NCBI RefSeq assembly: GCF_004358695.1
Contig: NZ_SNAA01000010.1
Span: 62,001 to 126,000, forward strand
From: Palleronia sediminis
GTDB taxonomy: Bacteria > Pseudomonadota > Alphaproteobacteria > Rhodobacterales > Rhodobacteraceae
DNA length: 64,000 bases
Reading direction: 5' to 3'
Shown: piece by piece, positions 8,697-16,476 of the stretch
How positions within the stretch are numbered: position 1 is the first letter of the stretch
Layout: each line of letters begins with the position of its first letter
Notes under the pieces: generated by a model
Told to the model about the DNA's origin: nothing
Database searches by the model: none
What the model saw: only the letters and a program-made list of their open reading frames with translations
Made by a program: the position numbers and the translations under genes

Positions 8697-9848
8697 TCAT
8701 CCTTGCTGCTGGCGGAACCACCCGGAAGGGTCCTGCGGAACCTTGTCGCGCCGCACTTCGATATAAAGCGTCGGGGCCAGCGCCTCGGCAAGCGCGGCTT
8801 CGACGCCGGAACTGTCATCGGCCATGAACCCGGCCATCGCGGCATCCGATCCGCCGGGCATGACGCCTACCGGCGCCCCGGCGGGGACCACGAGCCCCGC
8901 GTCACCATAAACCGTCTCGAGCCCGCCCAGAACCAGCAGATAGCCTTCGCTCGGCTCCAGGACCATCACATTCCTGTAGTCGAGAAGCGGACCCGCATAG
9001 CGAATTGTCGCGGGCCACGGCGTCGTCACCAACGCGCCCGGCCGCGTCTCGATCACCCAGCCGGGCCGCTCGATCCCGGCCCCGTCGCTGTCGCCGAACC
9101 CGCGCCGCAGGCTGCCCGCCACGGGCCAGGCGAGGTTGCCGCGGGCCTCTTCGAAATCGGGCTGCCCCGCGGACAGCTCGTCGGGGGGCAGGTCGCCCAG
9201 CCCTTCGGCGAAATCGCGCAGCGTCGCCGCGTTCTCGGCCAGCATGCGCATCGCGGCGCGGTCCTCGGTCACGCGGCGCGGCAGGTCGGTGCGGTTCGAG
9301 ATGGCCTGGCTCAGCCGCGTCCGCGCCTCGCGCGCGGCGGCAAGCCCGTCGCGCAGATCGGCCTCGGCGGTTTCCTGCACATCGCGCAGGGTCGCGATCT
9401 CGGACAGGTCCGCCTTGACCGCGTCGAGCTCGGCCACCAGCGCCGGGGTCAGGTCGCGCATGAGCATAGCGGCGCGCACGGTGTCCTCGGGGCCGTCGGG
9501 ATGCAGCATCAGCGTCGCCTCGGGGGCCGACACGATACTGCGCAGCCCCGACAGGAGCGCCCCGATCCGCGCGCTTTCGCCGTCGAGCCGCCGCCCGATC
9601 TCGGCCTCGCGGGTGCGGGCGCGACGCAGGCCCTCGCGCAGGGCGCCCAGGCCCTCTTCGTAGGCGCGGATCGTGCGGGTCAGCGCGGCCACGCGGTCGC
9701 GCGCCCCCTCGGCCTGCGCCAGATCCTCGGACGCGATCCGCAACCTTTCGGCCGCGTCGCGGGCCAGCGTGCCCGGATCGGCCTGCGCCCAGAGCATGCC
9801 GGGCGCGGCCAGCGCGGCGCCCAGGAGGATCGCGCGCCAAAGCTTCAT
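8697..9848 (-). CDS. EnvC-like murein hydrolase activator with degenerate LytM domain
   Basis: 383-aa periplasmic protein: signal peptide (MKLWRAILLGAALAAPGMLWA), a long Ala/Arg/Glu-rich coiled coil (about 25-240), then an M23/LytM fold starting near LAWPVAGSLRRGFGD. The zinc-ligand positions are not histidines: the segment equivalent to the HxH strand reads PTLYIEVRRD and the upstream position reads LLVLGGLETVYG. As in E. coli EnvC, this suggests a non-enzymatic activator of N-acetylmuramyl-L-alanine amidases at division. The start overlaps the gpmI stop (ATGA), and ctpA follows. Confidence 0.85.
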   Translation of the reverse strand: MKLWRAILLGAALAAPGMLWAQADPGTLARDAAERLRIASEDLAQAEGARDRVAALTRTIRAYEEGLGALREGLRRARTREAEIGRRLDGESARIGALLSGLRSIVSAPEATLMLHPDGPEDTVRAAMLMRDLTPALVAELDAVKADLSEIATLRDVQETAEADLRDGLAAAREARTRLSQAISNRTDLPRRVTEDRAAMRMLAENAATLRDFAEGLGDLPPDELSAGQPDFEEARGNLAWPVAGSLRRGFGDSDGAGIERPGWVIETRPGALVTTPWPATIRYAGPLLDYRNVMVLEPSEGYLLVLGGLETVYGDAGLVVPAGAPVGVMPGGSDAAMAGFMADDSSGVEAALAEALAPTLYIEVRRDKVPQDPSGWFRQQQG

Positions 9849-11368
9849 CGGCGGATGAGGCTCCGCCCGGTCATCTCGTCGGGCAAAGGCAGTTCGAGCA
9901 GGTCGAGTAGCGTCGGCGCGAGATCGGCCAGCCGCCCGTCGGCCAGCGTCGCCCCCTCGGGCCCGCCGAACAGCGTGACCGGAACGAGGTTCGTGGTGTG
10001 CGAGGTATGCGCCCCGCCGGTTTCGGGATCGACCATCACCTCGCAATTGCCGTGATCGGCGGTGACGATCATCGCCCCGCCCGCCGCCTCTAGCGCATCG
10101 AGCACGCGCCCCAGCCCCCGGTCGACCGCGGCGCAGGCGGCCATCGCCGCCTCGAGATCGCCGGTATGGCCCACCATGTCGGGATTGGCATAGTTGCACA
10201 CGATCAGGTCATAGCCCTTTTCGATGGCCTCAACGAAACGGTCCGTGACCTCGGGCGCGCTCATCTCGGGCTGAAGGTCGTAGGTCGCGATATTCGGCGA
10301 TTTGGGCATCGCGCGATCCTCGCCCTCTTCGGGCTCTTCCTTGCCGCCGTTGAGGAAAAACGTGACGTGCGGATATTTCTCGGTCTCGGCCAGCCGGAAC
10401 TGCGTCAACGCGTGGCGGGCGACCCAGGCGCCCAGCGTGTTGACCAGTTTCTGCTTGGGAAAGACGGTGCCGAACCATGCGTTGTGCCGGTCGCTGTATT
10501 CCACCATCCCCAGCCGGGCGGCGAGATCGGGGCGCCCCGAGATATCGAAGCCGTCGAAATCGGGATCGCCCATCGCGGCAAGGATCTGGCGCGCGCGGTC
10601 GGCGCGGAAATTGAGACAGAACAGCCCGTCCCCGTCCCGCATCCCGTCGTAATCGCCGATCACGGTCGCCTGGATGAACTCGTCGGACACGTCGCGATCA
10701 TAGGATTGCCGAACCGCCGTCACGGCATCGGGGGCGGTGGCCTGACCCGTTCCACGCACCATCGCGTCATATGCCGTCTTGACCCGGTCCCACCGGTTGT
10801 CGCGATCCATCGCGTAATAGCGCCCCGTCACCGTGACGACGGTCGCGCCCTCGGGCAGACGGGCGACGAAGTCGCGCAGGAACTCCTCGGCCGAGCGCGG
10901 CGGCACGTCGCGCCCGTCGGTGACGGCATGGATCGCGACCGGGACGCCCTCGGCCGCGATGACGCGCGCGGCCTCGACGACATGGTCGAGATGCCCGTGA
11001 ACGCCGCCATCCGAGATGACGCCCATCAGATGCGCCGTCCCGCCCGAGCTGACGAGGTCCGACACGAAGGCCCGCAGCGCCGGGTTGGCGGCAAAGCTGC
11101 CATCCTCGATGGCCAGCTCGATCTGGCCCAGGTCCATCGCGACGACACGGCCCGCGCCGATATTCATGTGCCCCACCTCGGAATTGCCCATCTGCCCCTT
11201 GGGCAGACCCACATCGGGGCCATGGGTCACGAGCCGCGCGGTCGGGAAATCGCGGTGCAGGCGATCGACATTCGGGGTCTCGGCCAAGGCGGGGGCGTTC
11301 GCCTCGGTGCCCTCGCGCGCGCCCCAGCCGTCGAGGATGCACAGGACAACGGGTTTCGGTCTGCTCAT
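9845..11368 (-). CDS. gpmI: 2,3-bisphosphoglycerate-independent phosphoglycerate mutase
   Basis: Interconverts 3- and 2-phosphoglycerate in glycolysis and gluconeogenesis using two metal ions and a phosphoserine intermediate. The 507-aa length is typical. The metal-binding VVLCILDGWGAREG opening, the nucleophile Ser63 in GQMGNSEVGHMNIGAG, and the C-terminal TADHGNCEVMVDPETGGAHT motif are all present. The neighbours rlmH and envC keep the order usual in Rhodobacteraceae. Confidence 0.97.
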   Translation of the reverse strand: MSRPKPVVLCILDGWGAREGTEANAPALAETPNVDRLHRDFPTARLVTHGPDVGLPKGQMGNSEVGHMNIGAGRVVAMDLGQIELAIEDGSFAANPALRAFVSDLVSSGGTAHLMGVISDGGVHGHLDHVVEAARVIAAEGVPVAIHAVTDGRDVPPRSAEEFLRDFVARLPEGATVVTVTGRYYAMDRDNRWDRVKTAYDAMVRGTGQATAPDAVTAVRQSYDRDVSDEFIQATVIGDYDGMRDGDGLFCLNFRADRARQILAAMGDPDFDGFDISGRPDLAARLGMVEYSDRHNAWFGTVFPKQKLVNTLGAWVARHALTQFRLAETEKYPHVTFFLNGGKEEPEEGEDRAMPKSPNIATYDLQPEMSAPEVTDRFVEAIEKGYDLIVCNYANPDMVGHTGDLEAAMAACAAVDRGLGRVLDALEAAGGAMIVTADHGNCEVMVDPETGGAHTSHTTNLVPVTLFGGPEGATLADGRLADLAPTLLDLLELPLPDEMTGRSLIRR

Positions 11369-11427
11369 CTGGACATGCTCCCTTTCACACGGGTTCTAGC
11401 CCGAAGGCCCACGCGGCGAAACCGCCA

Positions 11428-11898
11428 TCACGCGCGATGATAGGGCGTTCCGGTCAGGATGGCAGAGGCGCGGTAAAGCTGTTCAGCGAGCATCACCCGC
11501 ACCAGCGCATGCGGCCAGACCATCGGCCCCAGCGACAGCAGCGTATCGGCCCGGTCGCGCAAGGCGGGATCGACCCCGTCGGCCCCGCCGATCACGAAAC
11601 ATGCCGATGCGCGCCCCTCGTCGCGCCAACCCGCCAGCCGCGCGGCGAAATCGGGCGACGCGACCGTGCGCCCCCGTTCATCCAGCACGCAAAGCGCGGC
11701 GCCCTCGGGGATGTTGCGGGACAAGAGCTCGGCCTCGGCGGCGGGGCCGTGGGACTTGCGGGTCTCGACCTGCACCTCGTCCAGCGGCCCCAGCCCCAGC
11801 GCCCGCCCGGTGCGGTCGAACCGCGCGAGATAGTCGTCGATCAGCGCGCGCTCGGGGCCGGAGCGGATCCGGCCCACCGCGCAGAGGCGCAGCCGCAT
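11428..11898 (-). CDS. rlmH: 23S rRNA (pseudouridine-1915 N3) methyltransferase
   Basis: SPOUT-family enzyme that methylates pseudouridine 1915 in helix 69 of 23S rRNA on assembled ribosomes. The 156-aa length is typical. The trefoil-knot motifs CFVIGGADGVDP and LSLGPMVWPHALVRVMLAEQLYRA are complete, and the protein ends in the usual GTPYHR segment. It sits 1 bp downstream of rsfS, a pairing conserved across many bacteria. Confidence 0.97.
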   Translation of the reverse strand: MRLRLCAVGRIRSGPERALIDDYLARFDRTGRALGLGPLDEVQVETRKSHGPAAEAELLSRNIPEGAALCVLDERGRTVASPDFAARLAGWRDEGRASACFVIGGADGVDPALRDRADTLLSLGPMVWPHALVRVMLAEQLYRASAILTGTPYHRA

Positions 11899-11899
11899 C

Positions 11900-12274
11900 T
11901 CAGTACCGCGCAGCGGCCTGTTCGGGGCTCATCCACATCTTTTCGAGCTGGTAGAACTCGCGCACCTCGGGGCGAAAGACATGCACGATCACATCGCCCG
12001 CGTCGATCAGCACCCAGTCGCCGGCATCCTTGCCTTCGACCTTGGACGCGGTTCCGGCGTTCTGCTTGAGCCGTTCGACCAGCTTTTCGCTGATCGAGAC
12101 GACCTGCCGGGTGGACCGGCCCGAACACACGACCATGAAATCGGCGATCGTGGACTTGCCGCGCAGGTCGATCTGCACGACCTCTTCGGCCTTGTCGTCA
12201 TCGAGGGATTGAAGAACGTGCGAGAGAAGATCCTCGCTGGACAGATCGGTTTCAGCCCGCTGCATCAGGGGCAT
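11900..12274 (-). CDS. rsfS: Ribosomal silencing factor
   Basis: Binds ribosomal protein uL14 and blocks subunit joining when nutrients are scarce. The conserved core is present: KAEEVVQIDLRGKSTIADFM, CSGRSTRQV, KVEGKDAGDWVLIDAGD and HVFRPEVREFYQLEKMW. The start is uncertain. I chose the ATG at 12274 (124 aa), but neither it nor the ATG at 12265 has a Shine-Dalgarno. A good GGAGG further upstream faces an out-of-frame ATG and an in-frame CTG (GTC CTG TCT), so a CTG start is possible. First gene of the operon running down to 6409. Confidence 0.92.
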   Translation of the reverse strand: MPLMQRAETDLSSEDLLSHVLQSLDDDKAEEVVQIDLRGKSTIADFMVVCSGRSTRQVVSISEKLVERLKQNAGTASKVEGKDAGDWVLIDAGDVIVHVFRPEVREFYQLEKMWMSPEQAAARY

Positions 12275-12360
12275 GGGTCGGTCGGCGGCACCGGTGTCGG
12301 CCGCGAAATCTGCAAGAGACAGGACATGGTCCTCCAGGGTCTGGCGCCGTTTCACCACGG

Positions 12361-12397
12361 CGCGGGCGTGAGACGAACATAAACGCTCACCCCCGCG
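12361..12397. repeat. Inverted repeat upstream of rsfS
   Basis: Two 12-bp arms (12361-12372 and 12386-12397) with one mismatch flank a 13-bp AT-rich spacer. It lies in the 291-bp gap between rsfS and the YihY-family gene. It has no U-tract, so it is either a protein-binding dyad or a leader hairpin. The rest of that gap shows nothing I recognise. Confidence 0.45.
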
Positions 12398-12565
12398 ATT
12401 CCAACATCGCCGCCCCGGCCCGTCAATCGCGTTTGCGTGCGCGCCTTTGCCGTGACCTATCCGACACTTGGCGGTCCCGCATCGCCGACCCGGCGCCCGC
12501 ATGAGCTATATCCCGCCTGTGGGGGCGTGCATGATCGACGCCCGAACCCCGAGACGGAGGGCTGC

Positions 12566-13501
12566 ATGGCAAGGAACGGAAGCGTCTGGCCCCGCGCGGG
12601 ATGGCGGATCTGGTGGGGCGCGATCAAGGGCGTGTGGGGCCAGATGGACGCGCAGAATATCGGGCTGATCTCGGCGGGGGTCGCCTTTTACAGCATGCTG
12701 GCCCTGTTTCCCGCGGTCGCGGCCATCGTGGCGATCTGGGGGTTCGTCGCCGATCCGGTCGAGGTGGGCGAACAGCTCGAGATGGCGCGCAACATCATGC
12801 CGCCCGAAGCCTTCAAGCTCGTCGATCAGCAGATCACCTCGCTCATTACGGCGAACTCCTCGACGCTGGGATGGGCCACGGTGCTGTCGCTTTCGGCCGC
12901 GCTGTGGTCGGCGCGGGCGGGGGTGGCCGCGCTGATCCGGGGGCTGAACGCCGTCTATCGCGTACGCAACCGCCTGGGCTTTCGCCAGATTTTTGCCGCG
13001 CTGGGCGTGACGCTGCTGCTGATCGGCGTGGCGCTGGTGGCGCTGGCCTGCGTCGTGGTGCTGCCCATCGTGCTGGTCATCCTGCCGCTGGGCCCGATCA
13101 CGACGTTCCTCGTCGCGAGCGTGCGCTGGATCGTGGCGCTGGGCGTGGTGATGGCGGCGCTGGGCGTGGTCTATCGCTACGGACCGAACCGGCGGCGCGC
13201 GCGGCCGAACTGGCTGACGCCGGGCGCCATCGTCGCCGTCGCGCTGTGGGGGACGGTGTCCTACGCCTTCTCGCTCTACCTGTCGAATTTCGGCAGCTAC
13301 AACGAGATCTACGGCGCGCTCGGCGCGGTCGTGGCGCTGCTCATGTGGCTGTATCTCAGTGCGTTCTCGGTGCTTTTGGGGGCGTCGCTGAATGCCGAAC
13401 TCGAGATCGGGATGGGCGAGGCGCCGCCGCGCACGGCCGAGGCGACCGAGGATGAGGACAAGGGCGCGACCGGGGTTCTGGCTAGATCAACGGGCGCCTG
13501 A
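12566..13501 (+). CDS. YihY/BrkB-family inner-membrane protein
   Basis: 311-aa polytopic protein of the family once mis-called ribonuclease BN. The family opening GVAFYSMLALFPAVAAIVAIWG, AALWSARAGVAALIRGLNAVYR and the C-terminal FGSYNEIYGALGAVVALLMWLYLSAFSVLLGASLNAELE are all seen, with about six transmembrane segments. The biochemical role is unknown; family members are thought to be transport-related. The start at 12566 has a well-placed GGAGG. Its 3' end overlaps the convergent Crp/Fnr gene by 20 bp. Confidence 0.9.
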   Translation: MARNGSVWPRAGWRIWWGAIKGVWGQMDAQNIGLISAGVAFYSMLALFPAVAAIVAIWGFVADPVEVGEQLEMARNIMPPEAFKLVDQQITSLITANSSTLGWATVLSLSAALWSARAGVAALIRGLNAVYRVRNRLGFRQIFAALGVTLLLIGVALVALACVVVLPIVLVILPLGPITTFLVASVRWIVALGVVMAALGVVYRYGPNRRRARPNWLTPGAIVAVALWGTVSYAFSLYLSNFGSYNEIYGALGAVVALLMWLYLSAFSVLLGASLNAELEIGMGEAPPRTAEATEDEDKGATGVLARSTGA

Positions 13502-14219
13502 GAGGCTCTTCGTTCGGGTCGACGACGGCGATGCGCCCCAGCGTGTCGAGATCGTGCAGATGCAACCGGCCCTCGACCCAAGACACGAGGTTGCGCTCAC
13601 GCAGCTTGGCCAGCGTCTTGTTGGTATGGACAAGCGACAGGCCCAGCGTATCGGCCAGGTCCTGCTGGCGGTAGGGAAAGGGAATGGACCCGTCATCGGC
13701 AAGGCCCAGCGCGGCGGTGCGCTGGTGCAGGCGGACCATCGCCCAGGCGACCCGCTCGATGGCGCTGCGCTGCCCGACCGAGGCCAGCGCGTCGCCCAAA
13801 AAATGCTCTTCGGTGGCGACCCGCCACGTCACGTCATAGGCGCGCGAGGGATTGTCGCGGAACACGTCCAGGAACTCGGACCGGCGGAACACGCACAGCG
13901 TCATGGGCGTGGTCGCATCGACGCTATGCCCCATCGCGCCGCCCATGGCCGCCTGAAGCCCGATGAAGTCGCCGGGCATCACGAAATTGATGATCTGCCG
14001 CCGCCCGTCCGGCAGCGTCTTGTAGCGCAGGCCCATCCCGGCCAGCACGGTGAAAAGCTGGGGGTTTCTCGACCCCTCGACAAGGATCGGCCCGCCCGGA
14101 TCGACGCGCAGCTCGCCGATCTTGAACTCCCGCATGAAGGCGAGATCGGAGGGCGAGAACGCATGGAATATCTCGAGCCGCCGCAGAGGGCAGTCCTTGC
14201 AATCGACCCCGTCCTGCAT
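13482..14219 (-). CDS. Crp/Fnr-family transcriptional regulator (three cysteines)
   Basis: 245-aa regulator with an N-terminal cyclic-nucleotide-binding-like domain (about 20-135) and a C-terminal winged helix (YRQQDLADTLGLSLVHTNKTLAKL as the recognition region, given here in two parts: YRQQDLADTLGLS and LVHTNKTLAKL). It begins with CKDCPLR (Cys7, Cys10), reminiscent of FNR, but only one further cysteine is present (Cys109, MTLCVF). A standard four-cysteine 4Fe-4S site is therefore incomplete. Effector and targets are unknown. It is monocistronic and convergent with the YihY-family gene. Confidence 0.88.
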   Translation of the reverse strand: MQDGVDCKDCPLRRLEIFHAFSPSDLAFMREFKIGELRVDPGGPILVEGSRNPQLFTVLAGMGLRYKTLPDGRRQIINFVMPGDFIGLQAAMGGAMGHSVDATTPMTLCVFRRSEFLDVFRDNPSRAYDVTWRVATEEHFLGDALASVGQRSAIERVAWAMVRLHQRTAALGLADDGSIPFPYRQQDLADTLGLSLVHTNKTLAKLRERNLVSWVEGRLHLHDLDTLGRIAVVDPNEEPLRRPLI

Positions 14220-14316
14220 TCCGCCGCTCCCGATGGGTGATCCCCGTGCCTGAACTTCGGGCCGAGCCTAGGCTACGCGGCACCGGATCGGACAGGAAAA
14301 TCCGACACCCCGAGCG

Positions 14317-14742
14317 TCAAAATCGCCGCCTGCCCCGCGGGGCGGCCCTGCGAACATAGGGATCTTCGGGTGGGAAGGGATCGCGACGTCGCACCGATCG
14401 GCCCGCATTCATGCCGAGGATCAAGGCATTCAGCACGCTCGCCGCCGTCATGATGAGGGCGGTGTTCGGGTCGGGCGGCGCCGTCGGCGGGACCGCCGGC
14501 GGCCGGACCCGCGGCGGCAGGCGCGCCACGCCCAGCGCGATCACCCCGATCAGCGCCATGACCGAGCCCATGATAAGCGTCGCGGCCAGCGGGCTGAACG
14601 CCGCGGCTAGCGAGATGACGAGCGCGGCGATGAAAAACGCCGCGGCCGCCAGCAGGAAAATGCCGGCGACCGTTCCCCAGATCGTCTTGCGCGCGATGAA
14701 TTGCGCCTTGAACTTAAGGCGATAGAGTATCGACGCGAGCAT
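14317..14742 (-). CDS. YqjE-like / holin-superfamily III membrane protein
   Basis: 141 aa with two strongly hydrophobic segments (about 24-46 and 50-73), then a Pro-rich stretch, a third hydrophobic helix (TALIMTAASVLNALILGM) and a very basic tail. This matches the phage-holin-like protein that follows YqjD in enterobacteria. It sits 4 bp after the DUF883-like gene, reproducing the yqjD-yqjE order. The likely role is stress-related membrane physiology; the function is not established. Confidence 0.72.
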   Translation of the reverse strand: MLASILYRLKFKAQFIARKTIWGTVAGIFLLAAAAFFIAALVISLAAAFSPLAATLIMGSVMALIGVIALGVARLPPRVRPPAVPPTAPPDPNTALIMTAASVLNALILGMNAGRSVRRRDPFPPEDPYVRRAAPRGRRRF

Positions 14743-14746
14743 GAAC

Positions 14747-15043
14747 TCAGCGCCGCATCAGGCCAAGAACGAACCCGACAGCCGCCGCGATGCCCAGCGC
14801 CGTTGCCGGGTTCTGCCGCACATAGGTCTCGACATCCTCGATACGCCCCTGCGCGTCGTCCTTGAACGCCGCGGCCCGTGCCTCGGCATCCACGCGCAGA
14901 CGCTCCCCGCGGGACTTGCCGTAGTTTCCGACCAGCTCGGTCAGGCGCGAGATGTCCTTTTTCAGCGTGTCGATCTGGCGCGAAAGGTCCTCGGTCGACG
15001 GATCGGATTTGGGCGGCAGCGGTTTGTTGGGGGTTTCGACCAC
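14747..15043 (-). CDS. DUF883 (ElaB/YqjD-type) membrane-anchored protein
   Basis: 98-aa protein: a charged coiled-coil region (STEDLSRQIDTLKKDISRL and on), then YVRQNPATALGIAAAVGFVLGLMRR, the C-terminal anchor typical of ElaB/YqjD/YgaM (RQNPATALGIA is the hallmark). E. coli relatives tether ribosomes to the membrane in stationary phase. GTG start at 15043 with AGGAGG 6 nt upstream. A candidate EcfG-type promoter lies at 15076-15101. Forms a two-gene unit with the YqjE-like gene. Confidence 0.85.
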   Translation of the reverse strand: MVETPNKPLPPKSDPSTEDLSRQIDTLKKDISRLTELVGNYGKSRGERLRVDAEARAAAFKDDAQGRIEDVETYVRQNPATALGIAAAVGFVLGLMRR

Positions 15044-15075
15044 GATCGGCCTCCTGTCATGTGTCCAGAATGTGC

Positions 15076-15101
15076 AATGCGGCTCTGCGGCGAATTGTTC
15101 C
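15076..15101 (-). promoter_or_regulatory. Candidate EcfG (general stress sigma) promoter for the yqjD-like gene
   Basis: On the minus strand the sequence reads GGAACA-N16-CATT, against the recalled EcfG consensus GGAACC-N16/17-CGTT (8 of 10 positions). Transcription would start about 25 nt before the GTG at 15043. Two more GGAACC words on the plus strand (15107-15112, 15137-15142) precede the PRC-barrel gene but lack a good -10. Confidence 0.45.
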
Positions 15102-15190
15102 GGCGCGGAACCGCCTATCGCGGCGCGTGGTGCCGTGGAACCACGATGCCCCCGGCCGGATTGGCACAGCAACAGGCGGAGGCACCCGAA

Positions 15191-15766
15191 ATGACCTATG
15201 GCTTCAACGAACTGACCGGATTGCGCGCGCTGATCGCCGGCGACGAGGTTCCGGTCAGCGACCTGCTGATCGAGCGGGCGGGATGGCGCGTGCGGCGGGT
15301 CGCGCTCGATGTCGGGTCGTGGTTCGAAAGCCGCCATGCGCTGGTCTCGATCGACCGGTTCGAGGCGCCGCGCGACGATGGCTGGCCTGCCCGGTTCAGC
15401 GAGGACGAACTGCGCGACGCCCCGGCATGGGAGGATCACGCCACGTCCGAGATGGACCTGCCGCCGCTGATCGTGGGGCCGTTCGGCATGACGGTATCGC
15501 CCCTGATGATGAGCGCCGGGCTCAAGGCGAGCATGGCCCGCAGCCTTCCGCCCGAGGTCGTCGAGACGCCCGAGGGTGCACCCCTGCGCTCGGCACGGGG
15601 GTTTCTCGGGATCGAGATCTTCGGCGACAGCGGGTCGCGCGGCACGGTCGAGGATCTGCGGATCGACGACACCTGGAGCGTCACGCATATCGTCACGGAC
15701 GATGGCGACCCGATCCCCGTCGACGCCCTGCGCGAGACCGATCAGGGCAATTTCGTGATCGGCTGA
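15191..15766 (+). CDS. PRC-barrel domain protein
   Basis: 191-aa soluble protein with two PRC-barrel-like halves, roughly 1-60 (LTGLRALIAGDEVPVSDLLI, RRVALDVGSWFESRHALVSI) and 130-190 (GFLGIEIFGDSG, TWSVTHIVTDDGDPIPVDAL). Such proteins are common stress-regulated genes in alphaproteobacteria, but their function is unknown. The start at 15191 follows GGAGG. It overlaps the convergent amidotransferase gene by 25 bp. Confidence 0.78.
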   Translation: MTYGFNELTGLRALIAGDEVPVSDLLIERAGWRVRRVALDVGSWFESRHALVSIDRFEAPRDDGWPARFSEDELRDAPAWEDHATSEMDLPPLIVGPFGMTVSPLMMSAGLKASMARSLPPEVVETPEGAPLRSARGFLGIEIFGDSGSRGTVEDLRIDDTWSVTHIVTDDGDPIPVDALRETDQGNFVIG

Positions 15767-16476
15767 TCGGCGGCGGCGCTGACATGCGGCAACTGGGCCC
15801 GGTCGCGCCGCACCGCGTCGGCGGCCGCCACAAGGGCGCGAAAGATGGCGCGCTGGCGGCGGGCGTAGAACAGGTGTTCGGGATGCCACTGGACGCCCAG
15901 CGCAAAGGGTTCGGAGGTGCGCTCGATCGCCTGGATCATGCCGCCCCGGTCCCGCGCCGCGACCCGCAGATCGCGGCCCAGCACCTCGACCGCCTGGCTG
16001 TGCAGGGCGTTCACCTTCATCGTGTCGGTGCCGGCATGTTCGGCCAGCAGCGTTCCGGGGACGATCTCGACCGCCTTCTTGGGCAGGATCGTCCGGACGT
16101 GATCGCTGGCCGTGTAGGTGGCATAGGCATCCTGGTCGAGCCGCCCGCCCAGCGCGACGTTCAGCATCTGCGACCCGCGGCAGATGCCCAGCACCGGCTT
16201 GCCCCGTTCGAGCGCGGCCTCGATCAGGCAGACCTCCATCGTGTCGCGCGCGGGATCGAGCCGGGACGAGGCGACGATCCGCCCGCCATAGAGATCGGGC
16301 GAAATGTCGTCGCCTCCGCCGATGATGATGCCGTCGACATCCTCGACATCCGACGGCCGCCCCGCGACCCATCGGACGCCGCGCGCGCCCGCGAGCCACA
16401 GGTTGAACGCCACGAGCGGAAAGATGCGCCAGCCCGACCGGCGCGACGTGGTGACGCCGATCACGGGGCGTGTCAT
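15742..16476 (-). CDS. Class-I glutamine amidotransferase / gamma-glutamyl hydrolase (peptidase C26)
   Basis: 244 aa, related to gamma-glutamyl-GABA hydrolase PuuD. It has the MTRPVIGVTTS opening, IIIGGGDDISPDLYGG, the nucleophile Cys99 in VLGICRGSQMLNVALGG, and the catalytic His-Glu pair in GVQWHPEH. Such enzymes cleave gamma-glutamyl amides. It overlaps the amidoligase gene (ATGA), which makes amide bonds, so the two probably act on the same product in opposite or successive steps. Last gene of the nepR-ecfG operon. Its true substrate is unknown and polyamine catabolism is not supported by the neighbours. Confidence 0.82.
   Translation of the reverse strand: MTRPVIGVTTSRRSGWRIFPLVAFNLWLAGARGVRWVAGRPSDVEDVDGIIIGGGDDISPDLYGGRIVASSRLDPARDTMEVCLIEAALERGKPVLGICRGSQMLNVALGGRLDQDAYATYTASDHVRTILPKKAVEIVPGTLLAEHAGTDTMKVNALHSQAVEVLGRDLRVAARDRGGMIQAIERTSEPFALGVQWHPEHLFYARRQRAIFRALVAAADAVRRDRAQLPHVSAAADQPITKLP

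Noticed and set aside
14317-14742. Prophage holin
   Set aside because: No phage genes nearby; the yqjD-yqjE-like gene order explains the holin-like fold.
15742-16476. Putrescine degradation (puuD)
   Set aside because: No other puu genes; the gene is locked to an amidoligase in the stress operon.
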